Shown: positions 33,121-45,999, numbered from the stretch's first letter. The stretch is DNA of 64,000 bases from Eulemur rufifrons (GCF_041146395.1 NC_090989.1:243278843-243342842); one strand, 5' to 3'. Numbers and translations are program-made. The notes: generated by a model from the letters alone, not told the origin.

Positions 33121-34709
33121 TTCAGTAGGGTCCTTTCTTTCAGTTCCTCATCCTGGTCTGGCTTAGAAGGGGCTTTTTTCTACATTTGTAAGAAGCTAGG
33201 AAGCCTAAGGCTTCCTTACCTTTAATTTGTCAAGTGAGGTACTTTATGAGTTGGCGCGAGGCAGGGCACAGATGGCCCATCATCTGAGCATGCATGCATG
33301 GCCAGGCCCTGTTACTGAGGTTAGGAATCATAGGGCCCCCTATTGAGCCGTGGCTCCAGGACAGCCCCATAGACAGCCACGGGCTGAAACACTTGCCCTG
33401 AATGCACTATTAACCCCATGATGCTATTTTAAAATAATGGAGAACCAGCTTATTGGGAAAGGGTAGTACAAAACCCAAAAATAAATCCAGCTAACAAGGT
33501 GAGGTTTCTGATCTAGAGAGAAGAAAAACACTGCACCCTTTAACATTTAGGCCATTGGATTTAGGGTCCCCAAAAAATTACCATCAGCTACTTAATTACC
33601 CACATGAGTGGAAGACAGCAGAGGTGTGGATAAATCGATGCAGTTATTTAGATTTTATATGTGACCTCAGAATGCAAAGAGCATCAAGGATATGCAAGAT
33701 CTTGGTGTATACTTCCAAACATACTGGTGTTTCTGGGTGTCCCACACTAGGATACTCTCCAATCAGGCTTGGCTCTACTGTCAGTGGAGTAGGAGAGGCT
33801 TGGGATTTCACTACTCTGGGAGCAACTTGAACATATTATGATCACAAACATGGGACAGTTGCCAGACCTGTAACTTGCACTAGGAGAGAGATGCAGAAAC
33901 CTCCCCCAAACCCCATTTCTCTCTAAGTCCCAAGACCACTCAAGTCATCTTCATTTTCCCACTTTCTAGCACAATCAAGTCCAACTGATCCTTAGTCAAG
34001 TAAACACACGTCTTTTCTTCACCTAATATGCTCAAAGCACAAAATGACCATGGGCATGGTTCAAGCCTCAGGGAGCAGTAAAGGAGGGGGAAAGAAGAAC
34101 CTCCCCACCCCCCGCCAGAAAATTCAGGGCTGCTGTGCCCAAAGGAAAGATACAAATAAGAATCAAGCTTCTTACTCTTTGTTGTTTGAACCCAGTCACC
34201 CACCTCCCTCATGGGAAGGGGCGGGAAGGGAGCAGGTGAATGGCTCTGCTATTGGATTTTTGCTGGGAGAGAGATGGAAACGCCAAACAACTGCTGCCAC
34301 AGCGTGGAGCCTGCGATGCAGTCAGCAGGCAGGTGCCGCCTTGCTCTCCCTCGTCCCCCACAGGCCCTCATGGTTACCACGCACAGCTGCATCAGCTTTT
34401 ACTTTCATTCTGGTCAAACACACCGTAAATTCATCCCGCTCATCAGGAAGTCTCCCGCTAAGGAAATGAGACTGACATGATCCCAGCAGAGTGCCAAGGA
34501 CTGAGAAGCCAGAACCCCCAGCCAGCTCTCTGCCCAGGGGGTGACTTGGCCACACAAACGGGAAGCTGCTTTTGTCTTTCTCGAGTGGAAGCAATGCCGC
34601 CTTCCAGGGCCATCCCTAGTGTGAGCCCAGAACCCTGTGACTAAAGGACCCTGCCCAGGGCTGGCTCCTCTGCAAGGTCAGCTGTGCCCAGAAAGAGTGT
34701 ACTCACCAT
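33121..34709. other. unassigned sequence
   Basis: No named repeat or gene. GC-richer between about 34080 and 34620, where several overlapping frames (34044-34469, 34211-34480, 34322-34594) compete with no recognisable product. No splice-bounded exon was evident. Confidence 0.4.
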
Positions 34710-34830
34710 CCACCCTGGGTAGGGACGGTATGCAATGTCGTGCAGGCCTTACAACAGCCCTTGAAGTATGTAGGTAGTATCTTCATTTTATAGTGGGAAA
34801 AAATGAGTCTCAGAGAATAGAGAAGGGCCT
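34710..34830 (-). repeat. MIR fragment
   Basis: Reverse MIR: 'ggccttacaacagcccttgaagtatgtaggtag', 'ttcattttatagtgggaaaaaatgagtctcag'. Confidence 0.7.
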
Positions 34831-34960
34831 CTTTTCCCAAGGAGGCCTCCTCAGCTATAAAATTCACTTTACACTGAAATATGTGCAGGAGGTTAAGAAA
34901 GAATCTGATCTTGTTACTTCCTTGCTTAAAACCCTCCAAAAGCTTCCCCATTGCCGGAGG

Positions 34961-35143
34961 CAACACTTCTCAACCCTGGCTGCACCCTGGAATCACCTGG
35001 GGAAATTTCAAAAATGCCAATGTCCTGGCCCCCACCCAGACCAATTAAACCAGAATCTATGGGGGTGGAACTCAGCCTTGGCATTGGAAGTTTTTGAAAG
35101 CTGCTGAGCAATTCTCAAGTGCAGTCAAGATTAAGAACCACTG
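34961..35143 (+). mobile_element. MER5-type hAT-Charlie element
   Basis: Starts CAACACTTCTCAACCC, has 'ctggaatcacctggggaaatttcaaaaatgcc', 'accagaatctatgggggtgg', and ends 'gattaagaaccactg'. About 183 bp, inserted in L2. Confidence 0.8.
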
Positions 35144-35510
35144 CCCTAAGGGATTAGTGTCAGGCCCCTTAACATCTCTTGCCAGATCCTCTGCAGCCGG
35201 GCCCTTGCTTATCTCTTCAGCCTCGTCACTTATCACTGTCTCCCACCACTCCCTCCCTGCCTTATCCACCCTGGACCAGCTTGAACGTCTCCAGAGTAGG
35301 TACACACTCGTGCCTCTTTGCTTTGGTGCTCTATCATCTACTACCTGACACGCCCCCTCTCTCTTCTCCACCTGACTCATTTCTACCTCTTCTTTCAGAT
35401 GCAGCTCAGCACTACTTCCTCCAGGAAGCCTTCCAGGACACACCTCTAGTGATCCTCCTAGGTGTGCTCTATGTGGGCATACCTCTATTACTCCAATACG
35501 TCACAATTGA

Positions 35511-35886
<376 letters not shown>

Positions 35887-35982
35887 TTATCTCCCCCCTC
35901 ACTGGAATGAGTGCCTTGAGCAGATCAGATCCTATGCATGTCCTCATTCTCATTACATAGCATCAGTGCACTAAAAAAGTTT

Positions 35983-36510
35983 ATTGATCCAAAAGAATTG
36001 AAAGCAGGGATTCACACATACACTCATCTTTGTATCCTCATGCTCATAGGAGCATTATTCGCAATAGCCAAGAATGGGAAACAACCCAAGTGTCCATCAA
36101 CAGATGAATGGATAAACAAAACGTGGTATATACATACAATGGAATGTTATTCAGCCTTTAAAAAGAAGGAAATTCTGACACATGCTACAACAGTGATGAA
36201 CCTTGAAAATGTTATACTAAATGAAATAAGCTTGACACACAAGGATAAAAATTGCATGATTCCACTTAGAATAGGCAAATTTATAGAGACGGAAAGTAGA
36301 ATAGAGGTTACCAGCAGGCAGGAGGTAGCGGGAAAGGGGCAATGGGGAGTTGCTTAGTGGGTACAGAGTTTCTGTTTGGGATAATGAAGAAGTTCTAAAA
36401 AGGGGTTAGTGGTGAAGGTTGGCCATCATTGTGAATGTACTTAATGGCACTAAATTATACAGTTAAAATAGTAAATTTTATGTTATGTATATTTTCGCTA
36501 AATAAATCAA
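35983..36510 (+). mobile_element. L1M 3' end
   Basis: Forward L1: 'caatagccaagaatggg', 'caagtgtccatcaacagatgaatgg', 'tacaatggaatgttattcagcc', 'gattccacttagaatag', 'gttaccagcaggcaggagg' and a final 'taaattatacagttaaaatag'. The 36043-36300 part translates as an ORF2-like tail with NGKQPKCPSTDEWIN and WYIHTMECYSAFKKKEI. It is 5'-truncated and lies inside the L2 mosaic. Confidence 0.9.
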
Positions 36511-36850
36511 TCACATTGCACTTAGAAGAGCACCTAAAGCCTTATCCACATGGCCTCTTAGAACCTACATAATATGGCTCCTGCTTTCCTCTCTAATCTC
36601 ACCTCTACCCTTTCCCCATAAACATTCTACTCTGTCCATATCGACCTCCTGTCTTTTTCTGCAAAAACACCAGACTTGTTCTCTTCCCCAGTTCATTGCA
36701 ATTGCTTTCCAGTTCTTAAAATTATCTTCTTCTATATCTTCATATGGCTCCCTCCTTCCCTCTTAATTAAATTTCCTGCCTCGGAAGCCTTTCATGGCCA
36801 CTCCATTCCAAATTGCTAACCGCACCTCAACCATTCAAATTACTCTCTAT
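36511..36850 (+). repeat. L2-like fragment
   Basis: 'cttatccacatggcctcttagaacctacataatatggctcc' and 'ctcctgtctttttctgc' resemble the L2 'cctacaaggccctgcatgatctggcccc' region. Diverged. Confidence 0.6.
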
Positions 36851-36897
36851 ATTGGTTAAGATGCTGCTGCTGATGTAATAGATAAGCCCCAGAATCT

Positions 36898-37490
36898 CAG
36901 TGATTCAAAATTGTCCTAAGCTTTAGCGTGCATCCAAATCATCTGGAGGGCTTGTTAAAACCCAGATTGCTAGACCACCCCCCCCTCCAAATTTCTGATT
37001 CAGTACATCTGGGGTGGGGCCCAAGAATTTCCATGTATATCAAGTTTCTAGGTGCTATGGTTTGAATTTTTGTGTCCTCTCCAAAATTCATGTTAAACTT
37101 TAATCCCCAGTGCAACAGTATTGGGGGGGGGGAGGGGGCATTTAGAAGGTGAATAGGCCCTCAGGGCTCCACCCTCAGGAACAGGATTAGCAACCTTATA
37201 GAAGAGCTAGAAGGAAATAGCTAGACTCCTTTTATCCGTTTGTCCCTTTTACCCTGTGAGGATACAGTGTCCAAGGTGTCATCTTGGAAACAGAGAGCTT
37301 CCACTAGATACTGAATCTGCTATCACCTGGATCTTGGACTTTCCAGTCCCCAGGACTATAAGAAATAAATTTCCATTATTTATACATTACCCACTCTCAA
37401 GTATTCTGTTGTAGCAGCACAAATGGACTGAAATCCCAGGTGATGCTGATACTGCTGGTCTAGGGACCCCACTTTGAGAACCACCAGTTT
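36898..37490 (+). mobile_element. MER5A split by a MaLR LTR
   Basis: Left part: 'ctttagcgtgcatccaaatcatctggagggcttgtt', 'ctgattcagtacatctggggtggggcc'. Right part (37441-37490): 'tgatgctgatactgctggtc', 'cccactttgagaaccacc'. The two parts are consecutive in MER5A, so the LTR entered afterwards. Confidence 0.85.
37053..37435 (+). mobile_element. MST/MLT1-type MaLR solo LTR
   Basis: Starts TGCTATGGTTTGAAT, contains 'ttcatgttaaactttaatcccc', 'tgcaacagtattgg', 'gaatctgctatcacctgg' and 'gaaataaatttccattatttatacattaccc', ending in a decayed 'gcagcacaaatggactgaaa'. Flanks CTAGG (37048-37052) and CCAGG (37436-37440) are likely a 5-bp target duplication with one change. About 380 bp; no internal gene. 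Confidence 0.85.
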
Positions 37491-37899
37491 AACACAAAGT
37501 TTATTTCTCACACACACAACCATAGCATGTAGGCATTCCAAGCTGGAAAGCATTTCTCCAGGCAGTGATTCGAGGGTCCTCCGGCTCCACTACTTTTAAC
37601 ACAGGTGCCCAAGGTTGTCCCAGGAGCTGCCTCCCTCCAAATCAGTCAAAGTGGAAAAGAGCATGAAGAACCACAGTGGGAAATTTTTATGGGCCATGCC
37701 TGGGAGTGGCACACGTCACTTCTCATATTTCATCAGCCAGAACTCAGTCAAAGGGCCACACTGAACTGCAAGGGAGGTAGGGAAATACAGTCTATCTTTA
37801 TGTCCTTGTGGAAGTGTAAACGCAATTGGTGATTCACTGTATCCTCTGGCCCCTCATGCTACTAGATCTGTCTCCATAATAAGGCTTAGCTCCCCCTCA

Positions 37900-38060
37900 T
37901 TAAATCTCATATGTATTTGCTTTCACTTCCTCCCCCCGTGAGTGTAAGCTACACAAGGGCAGGGACTCTGTCTTTTCCACCACTGTATCTTCAGCACCTA
38001 GTACGGTACTTGGAACACAGGAGGCACCAATAATGATTTCTTGAATTACTAAATTCATCT
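37900..38060 (+). repeat. L2 3' end
   Basis: 'gtgagtgtaagctacacaagggcagggactctgtc' then 'tcagcacctagtacggtacttgg' is a clear L2 end. Confidence 0.75.
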
Positions 38061-38899
38061 TGGGGGGGGGCACTCTACTGATGACCTCATATTTACCACT
38101 TCTTTCAGATGTTCCTGGACCTATCTTTCTATCCGTGCTTTTGTCACTGGCCCCTGCCATCAGAGCAGGCCCATGCTTATGCCAACAGATAGGACCATTT
38201 TCTCTAATAGTACTAGCAAAGTTGTGAGGCCCTCTCAACTGCTCTATCCTGGGCATATCGGTTATGCTATCTTACCATTCCTGATGTCGATGTCCCTTTC
38301 TAGTTTACCCCAGTGGCCCTCTTTGTAAGGGAGAATAAGAGGCCCCAAGTTTATTCCCAGCCAGGCTGAGGACCCAAGAGCTGGTCTAGCACAAAGGACA
38401 TTCTAAGTGGGATGACGGTAACTAAGATGAAGAGATAGCTCCCTTGTGGAATTTGAACCAGAGGAAGTTGGAAGGTCATCAGAAAGATGTAAAAGGGTAA
38501 ATACACAGAGAGAAGCAGACATCCCACAACAGAGAAGTGGTGAGAGTAAAGAGCGAGAGAGTAACTCTCTTGGATCCTCACAGCCATCCTGTTTCAATTG
38601 CAGGGAGGTACAGGATGTCCTTAAAATACCCTCCCTTATGAGAGGGCCTAAAAGAGTCACTGTTCCTCATTTGGTTAGGAGCCTGACTAACCCAAGCCAG
38701 CATGCATTGGCAAGGTGGCTAGCAGTTCAGTAAGGGGGCTCAAGGAGAGATTGTCACATTCATATGCCACTTAGCTCTACAAAGTGAACTGCCCCACCCA
38801 GAGATGGCATCTGGGACTACATGTCCCAACCAAGATGTCAGCTGCACCCTGCCCTCACCACCTCACACTAAGGATAGCACAGCAGTTTCTTCACTCTCT
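38061..38899. other. unassigned sequence with poly-G run
   Basis: A run of 9-10 G at 38062-38071 opens the stretch. The frames at 38403-38660 and 38446-38733 overlap on opposite strands and match nothing I recognise. Confidence 0.4.
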
Positions 38900-39010
38900 T
38901 TCTTATGTCTTCCACACCTTGCCACCAGATTCCTCTTTCATAAAGCACAACTTTCACTCTGTCACTTCCCTGCTCAAAATCCTCCAAAGTTCCTCCCAGA
39001 CTATGGCGAT
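38900..39010 (+). repeat. L2 fragment
   Basis: 'tctgtcacttccctgctcaaaatcctccaaag' is the L2 block 'ctgcttaaaaccctccaatgg'. Confidence 0.6.
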
Positions 39011-39029
39011 AACATTTAATTTGCATTTG

Positions 39030-39225
39030 TGTGGTGGGAAATCTTCTAGGGGCTATATATACACTGCCTCACTTAATCCTCAGAACACCCCTGCAATTAG
39101 GACTACCATCTTTGTTTTGTAGCTATAGTGATTGAGTCATGAAAAGAATGAATAAAATCACCTACAAACATGGAACTAGGAACCAGCAGAGCCAAAGGAG
39201 AAACCCAGATGTGCCTGTTTCTAAA
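39030..39225 (-). repeat. MIR
   Basis: Reverse MIR: 'atatacactgcctcacttaatcctcagaacacccctg', 'gtagctatagtgattgag', 'cctacaaacatggaactagg'. Confidence 0.7.
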
Positions 39226-39244
39226 ACTTCTCCTGTTTACATTA

Positions 39245-39440
39245 TGCTTTATTTCATTCATTCAAATAGCTAGTGTCAACCATGTGCCAGGACTATGCTA
39301 GGTACCAGGATTATAACAGATAATTTACTAGTGGATAATTTTAAGAGTAGGAGCTCTTGCAAGCCTAGCCTCATTGGTCCGGGAAGCCCTTTCCGAGGCA
39401 GTGTCATCTGAGTTGCTCTGAAGGCCAAAGAGGAGCAAAC
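39245..39440 (-). repeat. L2 fragment
   Basis: Reversed L2: 'catgtgccaggactatgctaggtaccagg', 'gaagccctttccgaggcagtgtcatctgagttgctctg'. Confidence 0.65.
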
Positions 39441-40439
39441 AACCTGCTTTTCTATTGGAGAGGTTATCCTGGTGGCAAAGAGGCTACTCAGTGACTTGTC
39501 TCTCACCCTGACTCCCCCAGACTGATGGGCCAGGGAGAGAGGGCTTGAGGGCAGAAGGGATGAAGGGAAAAAACAAAAAAAGATCAATTAATTGTCAAAT
39601 GATATTACCAAAATATGTTTTATATTTCAACAACTCCTATCCCTTGGGTTTACACTAGTTCCTGTGTAATTTGAAACTAAAATCTATTTCCTTCCCCAGC
39701 AGCATCTCTTTCTTCTTCCACACAGAGATGCAGTTTCATTGCTGGCCTGTTGGCGGCGCTGATTTTGTTCTCCATAGCACATTCCTGACTGCATAGAATT
39801 AAATAAGGCAGGTGTGCAGGTGACAGAACAAAACATAGGATATGACTTATATGGCAGACCATTGGCTTGGTGGGGAGAGGGTAAAAGCAGCAATTGTTAG
39901 ATTCTATGAAGATTAGGGCAAAAGGCACAACAGAATCACACTTTTATACAGATAAATCAAACTGAAAATAATTTTTAGCAGTTTCTTTTATTATAAATGC
40001 AGTCTGAAAACCCTGTCTGTTTTTCAGCCTTTAATAGGCTTCAGATTTACCTTCTATTTAAGATGACACTAAATTAATAGAGAAGACTATTTTGATGGAA
40101 TATTCAATTTTGCATTTACAATCTGAAGATTGATTCACAATCATCACTTCAACATCAGAGTGAAAGCAAAAGGTATAAACATCTTTACTCTAAAAGTGCT
40201 TTACCAAGTGAGGACAAAGATGGAAAACAAATTCTGAATAAGGAACAAAAATAGAAAATCTGGGCAAATAAGCCAGACTCTAAATTCAAACTGAACTAGA
40301 TAAATTTCATAAGTGATTAAATAGGGCATGGGAAGTCCCCCAACCAGAAAGCCTGACTTGTGGCTTTGGCGATGCCTCCCTCAAAAGGGAATACACTGTA
40401 GCTGTGTACGTACCAAATCCCCTTTCTTTTTCTTCCTGG
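39441..40439. other. unassigned sequence
   Basis: Nothing recognised. The 39720-39900 part is locally GC-richer but has no coherent frame. Confidence 0.4.
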
Positions 40440-40710
40440 GCCCACCTGCTCTACCCACATCCCCAGCATCCCCTGGATAAGGCGTGGCCTTGAGACTGAG
40501 CTCTGGCTGATGAAACGTGAATGTAAGACCTAAGAGAGTCTAGGACCAGGAATGACCGCACAGAGCACAGCCATCCCACCCCTCCACACAGATCTGCCCT
40601 GACCTGCACTAGACTATAAAGGAAGGGAGCAAATGCATTAAGAGACTGAGCTCTGGGTGTTGTTTTTTTACAGTAGCCGATCAACCCTAAGTAACACATA
40701 CCAAAGATAG
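40440..40710 (+). mobile_element. probable MLT1-type LTR end
   Basis: 'ccttgagactgagctctggctgatgaaacgtgaatgtaagacc' and the ending 'gtgttgtttttttacagtagccgatcaaccctaagtaac' match the 3' half of MLT1-like MaLR LTRs. The 5' half is not recognisable. Confidence 0.6.
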
Positions 40711-40959
40711 AAATAAAACAGGGCTCTCCAGAGTAGACTACAATACTGTAGGCCATGAACAAGTCAACTGCGAATGTCCTAAATGGTTCCATGAGACACT
40801 GATTGGTGAGAGACTTCTTATTAAGGTATTATTAATATAAGATATTTGAATAATTTTCCAGAGGCCAGGGTATTTAAGAGGGGCCAAGTTATAAAGCAGA
40901 AGTGGATGGAAGGAAAGATGAGTAGGGGGTAGTACAACTGGTGAGCTCTTTAAAAGATG

Positions 40960-41440
40960 TGATTGGGTCTCTCCTTTGCTTAAATGCCCCATGCATGCAC
41001 CAGCACCTACAGAATAAAGTTCAAAACCTCTGAGGCCAGCGCCTAACACTCTCCACATCCTCATCTTCAACCACTATCTTTCCTATGCTGGACTCACTCA
41101 GCATTACATGTATTTCCTGAACACCCCCTACCTCTACACCTTTATGCATAACACCCTTTCCTCACCTCATCTGCCTTTCTAGTTCATAATCACCCTTCTA
41201 GGCTGAGCTTAAACAATATCTCATTTATCCACAGCTTTTACTGATACCTGCTCTCCCTAGGAAACATGCTCCTTAAGCTGGGTTCCCATAACCCCTTATA
41301 ACCACATGCATCACAGAACTTATCAAGAAAGTCATGATTGTTGCTCTTCATTCTTATCCTTGGCTAGACTCGTCAGTCCCTGATGACAGGACCCATGTGT
41401 GACTTGGCTCTTTACTCCCCTTGGCCTGTTGAGTATCTGG
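40960..41440 (+). repeat. L2 fragment
   Basis: 'tgggtctctcctttgcttaaatg', 'cagaataaagttcaaaacctctgaggcc', 'ctatgctggactcactcag' and 'ctagactcgtcagtccctgatgacaggaccc' follow forward L2 order at moderate divergence. Confidence 0.7.
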
Positions 41441-41466
41441 CATGCACACACATACACACACACTCT
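41441..41466. repeat. short CA microsatellite
   Basis: 'cacacacatacacacacactc' repeat. Confidence 0.8.
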
Positions 41467-41640
41467 CAAAAGGTATCAAACAATAGGTGTATGATTAAGT
41501 TGAAAACACGGCACTTTGTGGGGTGTATAGTCCAAATGTAACTAGAGACAGTGGAACACACAATAAAGATTTTCCAGAAAATCTAGGAAATGTGACATCA
41601 AAAGAAGCCTACAGCAGCCCTTGAATAAGATTCACTTTAC

Positions 41641-41661
41641 AGACTGTCAGTCAGTCAGTCT
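41641..41661. repeat. CAGT microsatellite
   Basis: Four CAGT units framed by AGACTG and AGTCT, forming an imperfect palindrome. Confidence 0.8.
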
Positions 41662-41904
41662 TAAGGCTGAATTACACTCTTCTGTAAGTATGGGTGTCAA
41701 AGGAAAGCAGGCTTGAAGAATAGAAGCCTTAAAGAATGTATACAAATAAAAAGTGAATATGACAATCTGAAAAAGGAAAATAAATTGGGATCAAAGGACT
41801 TCTTGACCTCCAAAATGCCACCCCTTCCTAACTTCACACATTAAAAGCATTCATTTTTCCCCTTAAACAAAATGGGCTTTTGTTCCACTTTTAAAATGTA
41901 AATA

Positions 41905-42228
41905 GCAGAAATATCCTACATGTTCAACAATAGGGAGATTGTTAATTACATCATGGACTGTCTAAAGAAAGAAATTATGATGACATTGGAAAATGTTCAC
42001 TGAAAACTTTGACTTAAACAAGAGCAAGATACTCTATCTAAAGTATGATCTGAACTACATATATTTTAAAGTATGTTTATATAAAGCAATGGAAGGAAAT
42101 GCAACAAAATGCTATAACTGTGGTCTTAGAGTAGCAGAGTGGATATTTTATCTTCTTCTGTATGCTTGTTTATATGTTCCAAGTTTTCTACAATCAAGAC
42201 AGAATACTTTTATAATTAGAAAATAAGG
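41905..42228 (+). mobile_element. L1 3'-end fragment (L1M/L1ME type)
   Basis: 'acaatagggagattgttaattacatcatgg', 'gacattggaaaatgttcac', 'gcaatggaaggaaatgcaacaaaatgc' and the ending 'ccaagttttctacaatcaagac' plus 'ttttataattagaaaataa' follow the old L1 3'UTR. Confidence 0.8.
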
Positions 42229-42234
42229 CAAGAA

Positions 42235-42452
42235 TGCTCTCAGGTCAGACTGCCTGGGTTTGAATCCTATTTTCACTTCTCTTTAACTGTGACCTTCATG
42301 CAAATGCTGTCCTTCTCCATTGCTTTGGCTCCTTCATCTGTAAATAGTGAAGATAGTTTCTTTTGGGGATTTTTATGAGATAACCATGAGATATTTCACA
42401 TAAAGCACTTAGAACAGTGGCTGACATATAGCAAACCTGATGACGGTTATCC
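42235..42452 (+). repeat. MIR
   Basis: Forward MIR: 'caggtcagactgcctgggtttgaatcc', 'ctttaactgtgaccttc', 'ccttcatctgtaaatagtg', and 'cttagaacagtggctgacatatagc'. Confidence 0.85.
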
Positions 42453-43737
42453 AGCATGGCGGCATGTGGAGGAGCCCACGTGTGCTCGGGCAACTTGAGC
42501 AGTGAGCTCAGGTGGGGAGAGGACAGGCTCAAATAACAAACTTTGTCCCCTACACTGTTTTACTCAAGACTGCTCAGGCAGTCAAATCTGGTTAGTTATC
42601 GGTTCCCTGTCTTGCAAGTCTCAGTATCTCCTTTGCTCAACACAGCTGCCAGGAGAGGAAGAAGAAAGGAGCAATTTTCAACTTTATTCTCCATTGTCTT
42701 TCCACTTTCTCACTGCGCCTTCTCTTTCATTTGTATTTTGTCTTAACTGCCAATTTTGGGCTTAATTGGTAGAAGGCAAAGAAGCTCAAGTAAAATAAAG
42801 CTCAGCAGAATATAAAGAGAAAAAGAACAAAAAAGTGAAGGCATGAATGGCTGCTTCAACTCTAACTATAATCAGAGAAGTAGGATGGCAGGGCATGGTA
42901 ACATACATGACCTTCTAGTGAGTGGACTGTTTCATTTGCTGCTCCAATTTTCTCATGGCAGAGATAATTTACCTGTGTGGTGATTACATTCTGCCTCCAG
43001 TATGTCAGGAACTCTTGCTTGCCATTGTATCTTGAATTTGGGAAATCTGTCTGCATTCAAAGTCCTGAAGCTAACTTGGGAGGTAGGGCAACCTCATTTC
43101 CCCCCCAACACAGTTGCAGACTTGGATTCAATCCATTCAAGTCAATTGGTAGATTTGCACAAGTAGTCTAATTAGAGATATTCAGATAACAAGCACAGGT
43201 TCCGTTTTCATTCTAGGTTAAAAAAAAAAAAATCAATGTCCACACAGAGGAAGAAAACCAGCACGTATTTTGAAGCCACAAATTACAGCAGTGCCATGCA
43301 CAGAAAACCAGGAGAGAGGCTAGAGGTCAATACAAAAATACCACCTCATGGGGAAGAATGATTAGAGGGGACAAGTAGAATTTTCACCTCCAGGTCACAA
43401 GCTCAGAATGCAGCCCAGCCCTGCCTGTATAATGTTTATAACCCATGTTTATAGTCCATGTGAAAAGGGCTGGCTCCATGACTACATTTTCACCAAAAAT
43501 CGCCATCCTTTCAGCTGAGAGCCTGAAACAGTAGGACCCCCCAAATGAACTCACCCACTCAGTTCCTAGAGATGTATTCCAGCTGCCACAGCCATGTGAA
43601 ATTGCACATTACATAAAGTTCATACCCAGCATTCTGGACCCAGGTTCTGTGGCTGCAGGCCCTGAAAAGGCGAGGCCTCTGGGAGGAAACTCCGTCAGCA
43701 TCTCCTGCCTCATCTCCTGCCTTTCAGCCATAGTCAG
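42453..43737. other. unassigned sequence
   Basis: No named repeat or gene. A short poly-A lies at 43219-43231. Confidence 0.4.
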
Positions 43738-43749
43738 AAGGAGGGGACA

Positions 43750-44127
<378 letters not shown>

Positions 44128-44284
44128 AAGGAGGGCACAGAAAACGTAAAGGCATGTCTGTATGTCCAAATCTCCTTCCTCCGGGATCCCAGAGCTCAAG
44201 CTACTGGATCAAACCAGTGACTAAAAACTAGATCTAAAGATGAAGGATTCTCTAATAATTCTTAGGCTTTGTTTAAATAGAAAA

Positions 44285-44350
44285 ATACTATTTATTAAAC
44301 CATAACCATGTGACAGGCACTCTATTAAGTGCTTACCTAGACTTCATTCA
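44285..44350 (-). repeat. MIR/L2 fragment
   Basis: 'accatgtgacaggcactctattaagtgcttacc' is the reversed MIR/L2 tail block. Confidence 0.55.
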
Positions 44351-44529
44351 TTTCACATTTAATGCAGAGCCACTAGGCCAAAAAGTAAAAATTTAAAGAA
44401 AAGTAAAAATCAGGATGTACAGATGAAGAGATATTTCCCTGATATAAGGGAGTCTGCAGGAGTCTTTAATTCTTAAGACTGTGAAGCAATTTCTTGCCTC
44501 TGTCTCATTCCCAGAAGTATTTTAGGCAA

Positions 44530-44715
44530 CTGAGAAGTAGTTGGTATCATCATTACCACTGTCATTATCATCATCGTCCCCATTTTATAGAGTTGAGAAC
44601 TGAGGCTACAAGAATTGAAGTAAATTTCCCCAAGATCACACAGCTAGAAAGTTGAAGAGCCGATAACACAACATCGACTATCAAGTCAGTGGTTTCTGCT
44701 TTAAAACATGCCACC
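44530..44715 (-). repeat. MIR
   Basis: Reverse MIR: 'catcgtccccattttatag', 'gttgagaactgaggctacaag', 'ccccaagatcacacagctagaaag'. Confidence 0.85.
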
Positions 44716-45074
44716 TCTTATTATAGTTCAGAAATTCTGTTTCTCTAGCGCACATCTACCCAAGAGCTAGGTGAGATCAAAGGAGAGACAACAGAATACC
44801 TGATGCTATTCTAAAAACCAAGGAAAGGAAAAAATAGCTTTTTTGCTTTCAGTGTGATAACATGAGTCACCCAAACTGGTCAGTGCTATCTCTAGGGGTG
44901 CCAAGTCTTCCTGCCCTAAGACTTAACTTTCATGTTGGATTAAAAATAATTAGTAGCATTCTGCACTCTACAAAGCAGAATCAGAACACTTCAATCTTCA
45001 CCATGTGGGTGGCCAGGAAGAAATGCCCTTTCTTTTCAAAGAAAGTCCAGGGATAAGAAGCCTTATGGCAGGGT
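44716..45074. other. unassigned sequence
   Basis: Nothing recognised. Confidence 0.4.
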
Positions 45075-45295
45075 GGAGGGGGCAACACACTTGCATCAAG
45101 CCCACCTGAGTCTGAATCCTGAATCCACACCAGGTGGTGGTATGACTCTGGGCATATTAACATCAGTGTCTGCATCTGTAGAAGAGTGGTAATAAATCCT
45201 ATTTTTCAGGGCTGGTGACAAAATGCATGTAAAGCACTGAGAGGCATCCCAGGACATGGTGGAAACTCAGTAGGTGGATGCTGTTATTTTTGTTA
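45075..45295 (+). repeat. MIR
   Basis: Forward MIR: 'ccacctgagtctgaatcctg', 'ggtggtatgactctgggc', 'gtctgcatctgtagaagagtgg' and 'gcatgtaaagcactgagagg'. Confidence 0.8.
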
Positions 45296-45999
45296 CTAGT
45301 CCTCCTAAGCCCCTGGGAATTGATATGCAGCAGAAGAGCAGTTTCACAGCATGCTCCATGGAATTCCCTATTCTAACTGCCTGGGAACGGCATGCTGCTC
45401 TCCTCCTAAGGCACACGCACCCTCTTCCATCTGAGCAGTCACTCACTATACATTTCTAGGGCCACCCATAAAAGCTAAAAAAAAAAAAAATCCTCAGAAG
45501 TCACCAAGAAGTTGTTCTTTACAGAGTGCAATTCCCTGACCCAAATCAGTCTTTGCCTTTGAATCAGTTTATGTTACTAGTTATTTAACAGACTGATTGC
45601 TGCTATGGCAACTACACATCCCTCTGCACAGACACAGGCATAAGTCCTTGATACGATCCCGGCTTAGTCTCTCTGGCTGCATTCAGTACATGCCAGAAAT
45701 TAGATAATATTGGGAGAATTAATTGCTTTCTGCACTATAGGCACTGGGATTGCATTGTGGTATGAAAAACAAATGAAACTGGTGTGGAAAGTGAGGACTA
45801 CACTTACCGCCCGGCAGCCTGGGAGGAGAGAGAACTGAAGTCCCCAGCTGTGCTCTGGCCATACTGCTCACCTTCGGTTTCCACGGTTTCGGCCAAGTAT
45901 CAATGCAGGATGTGCCCAGAGACTGCAAACACCATTTGGCAGTGATTTGGAGTCTTTCAGGAAAGCTTTCCACAAGCGTAGGAAAGTACAAGTTTTCCT
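45296..45999. other. unassigned sequence
   Basis: No gene or repeat recognised, apart from a poly-A run at about 45479-45491. Confidence 0.4.

Larger units (their letters stand above)
36851..37830 (+). repeat. unnamed ancient repeat split by MER5A and LTR
   Basis: Left piece 36851-36897: 'gatgtaatagataagccccagaatctcag'. Right piece from about 37491: 'aacacaaagtttatttctcac', 'ggcacacgtcacttctcatatttcatcagcc' and 'gaactgcaagggaggtagggaaatacagtc'. The whole is a familiar old mammalian repeat pattern, but I cannot name the family. A similar ending occurs in the repeat at 60755-61145. Confidence 0.5.

Noticed and set aside
34044..34594. Cluster of overlapping frames as a possible exon
   Set aside because: Frames compete on both strands, none matches a known protein and no splice-bounded set emerged.
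37123..37138. G10-A-G5 run as a second G-quadruplex
   Set aside because: It is probably a sequencing-prone homopolymer in a MaLR LTR; folding is possible but not distinctive.
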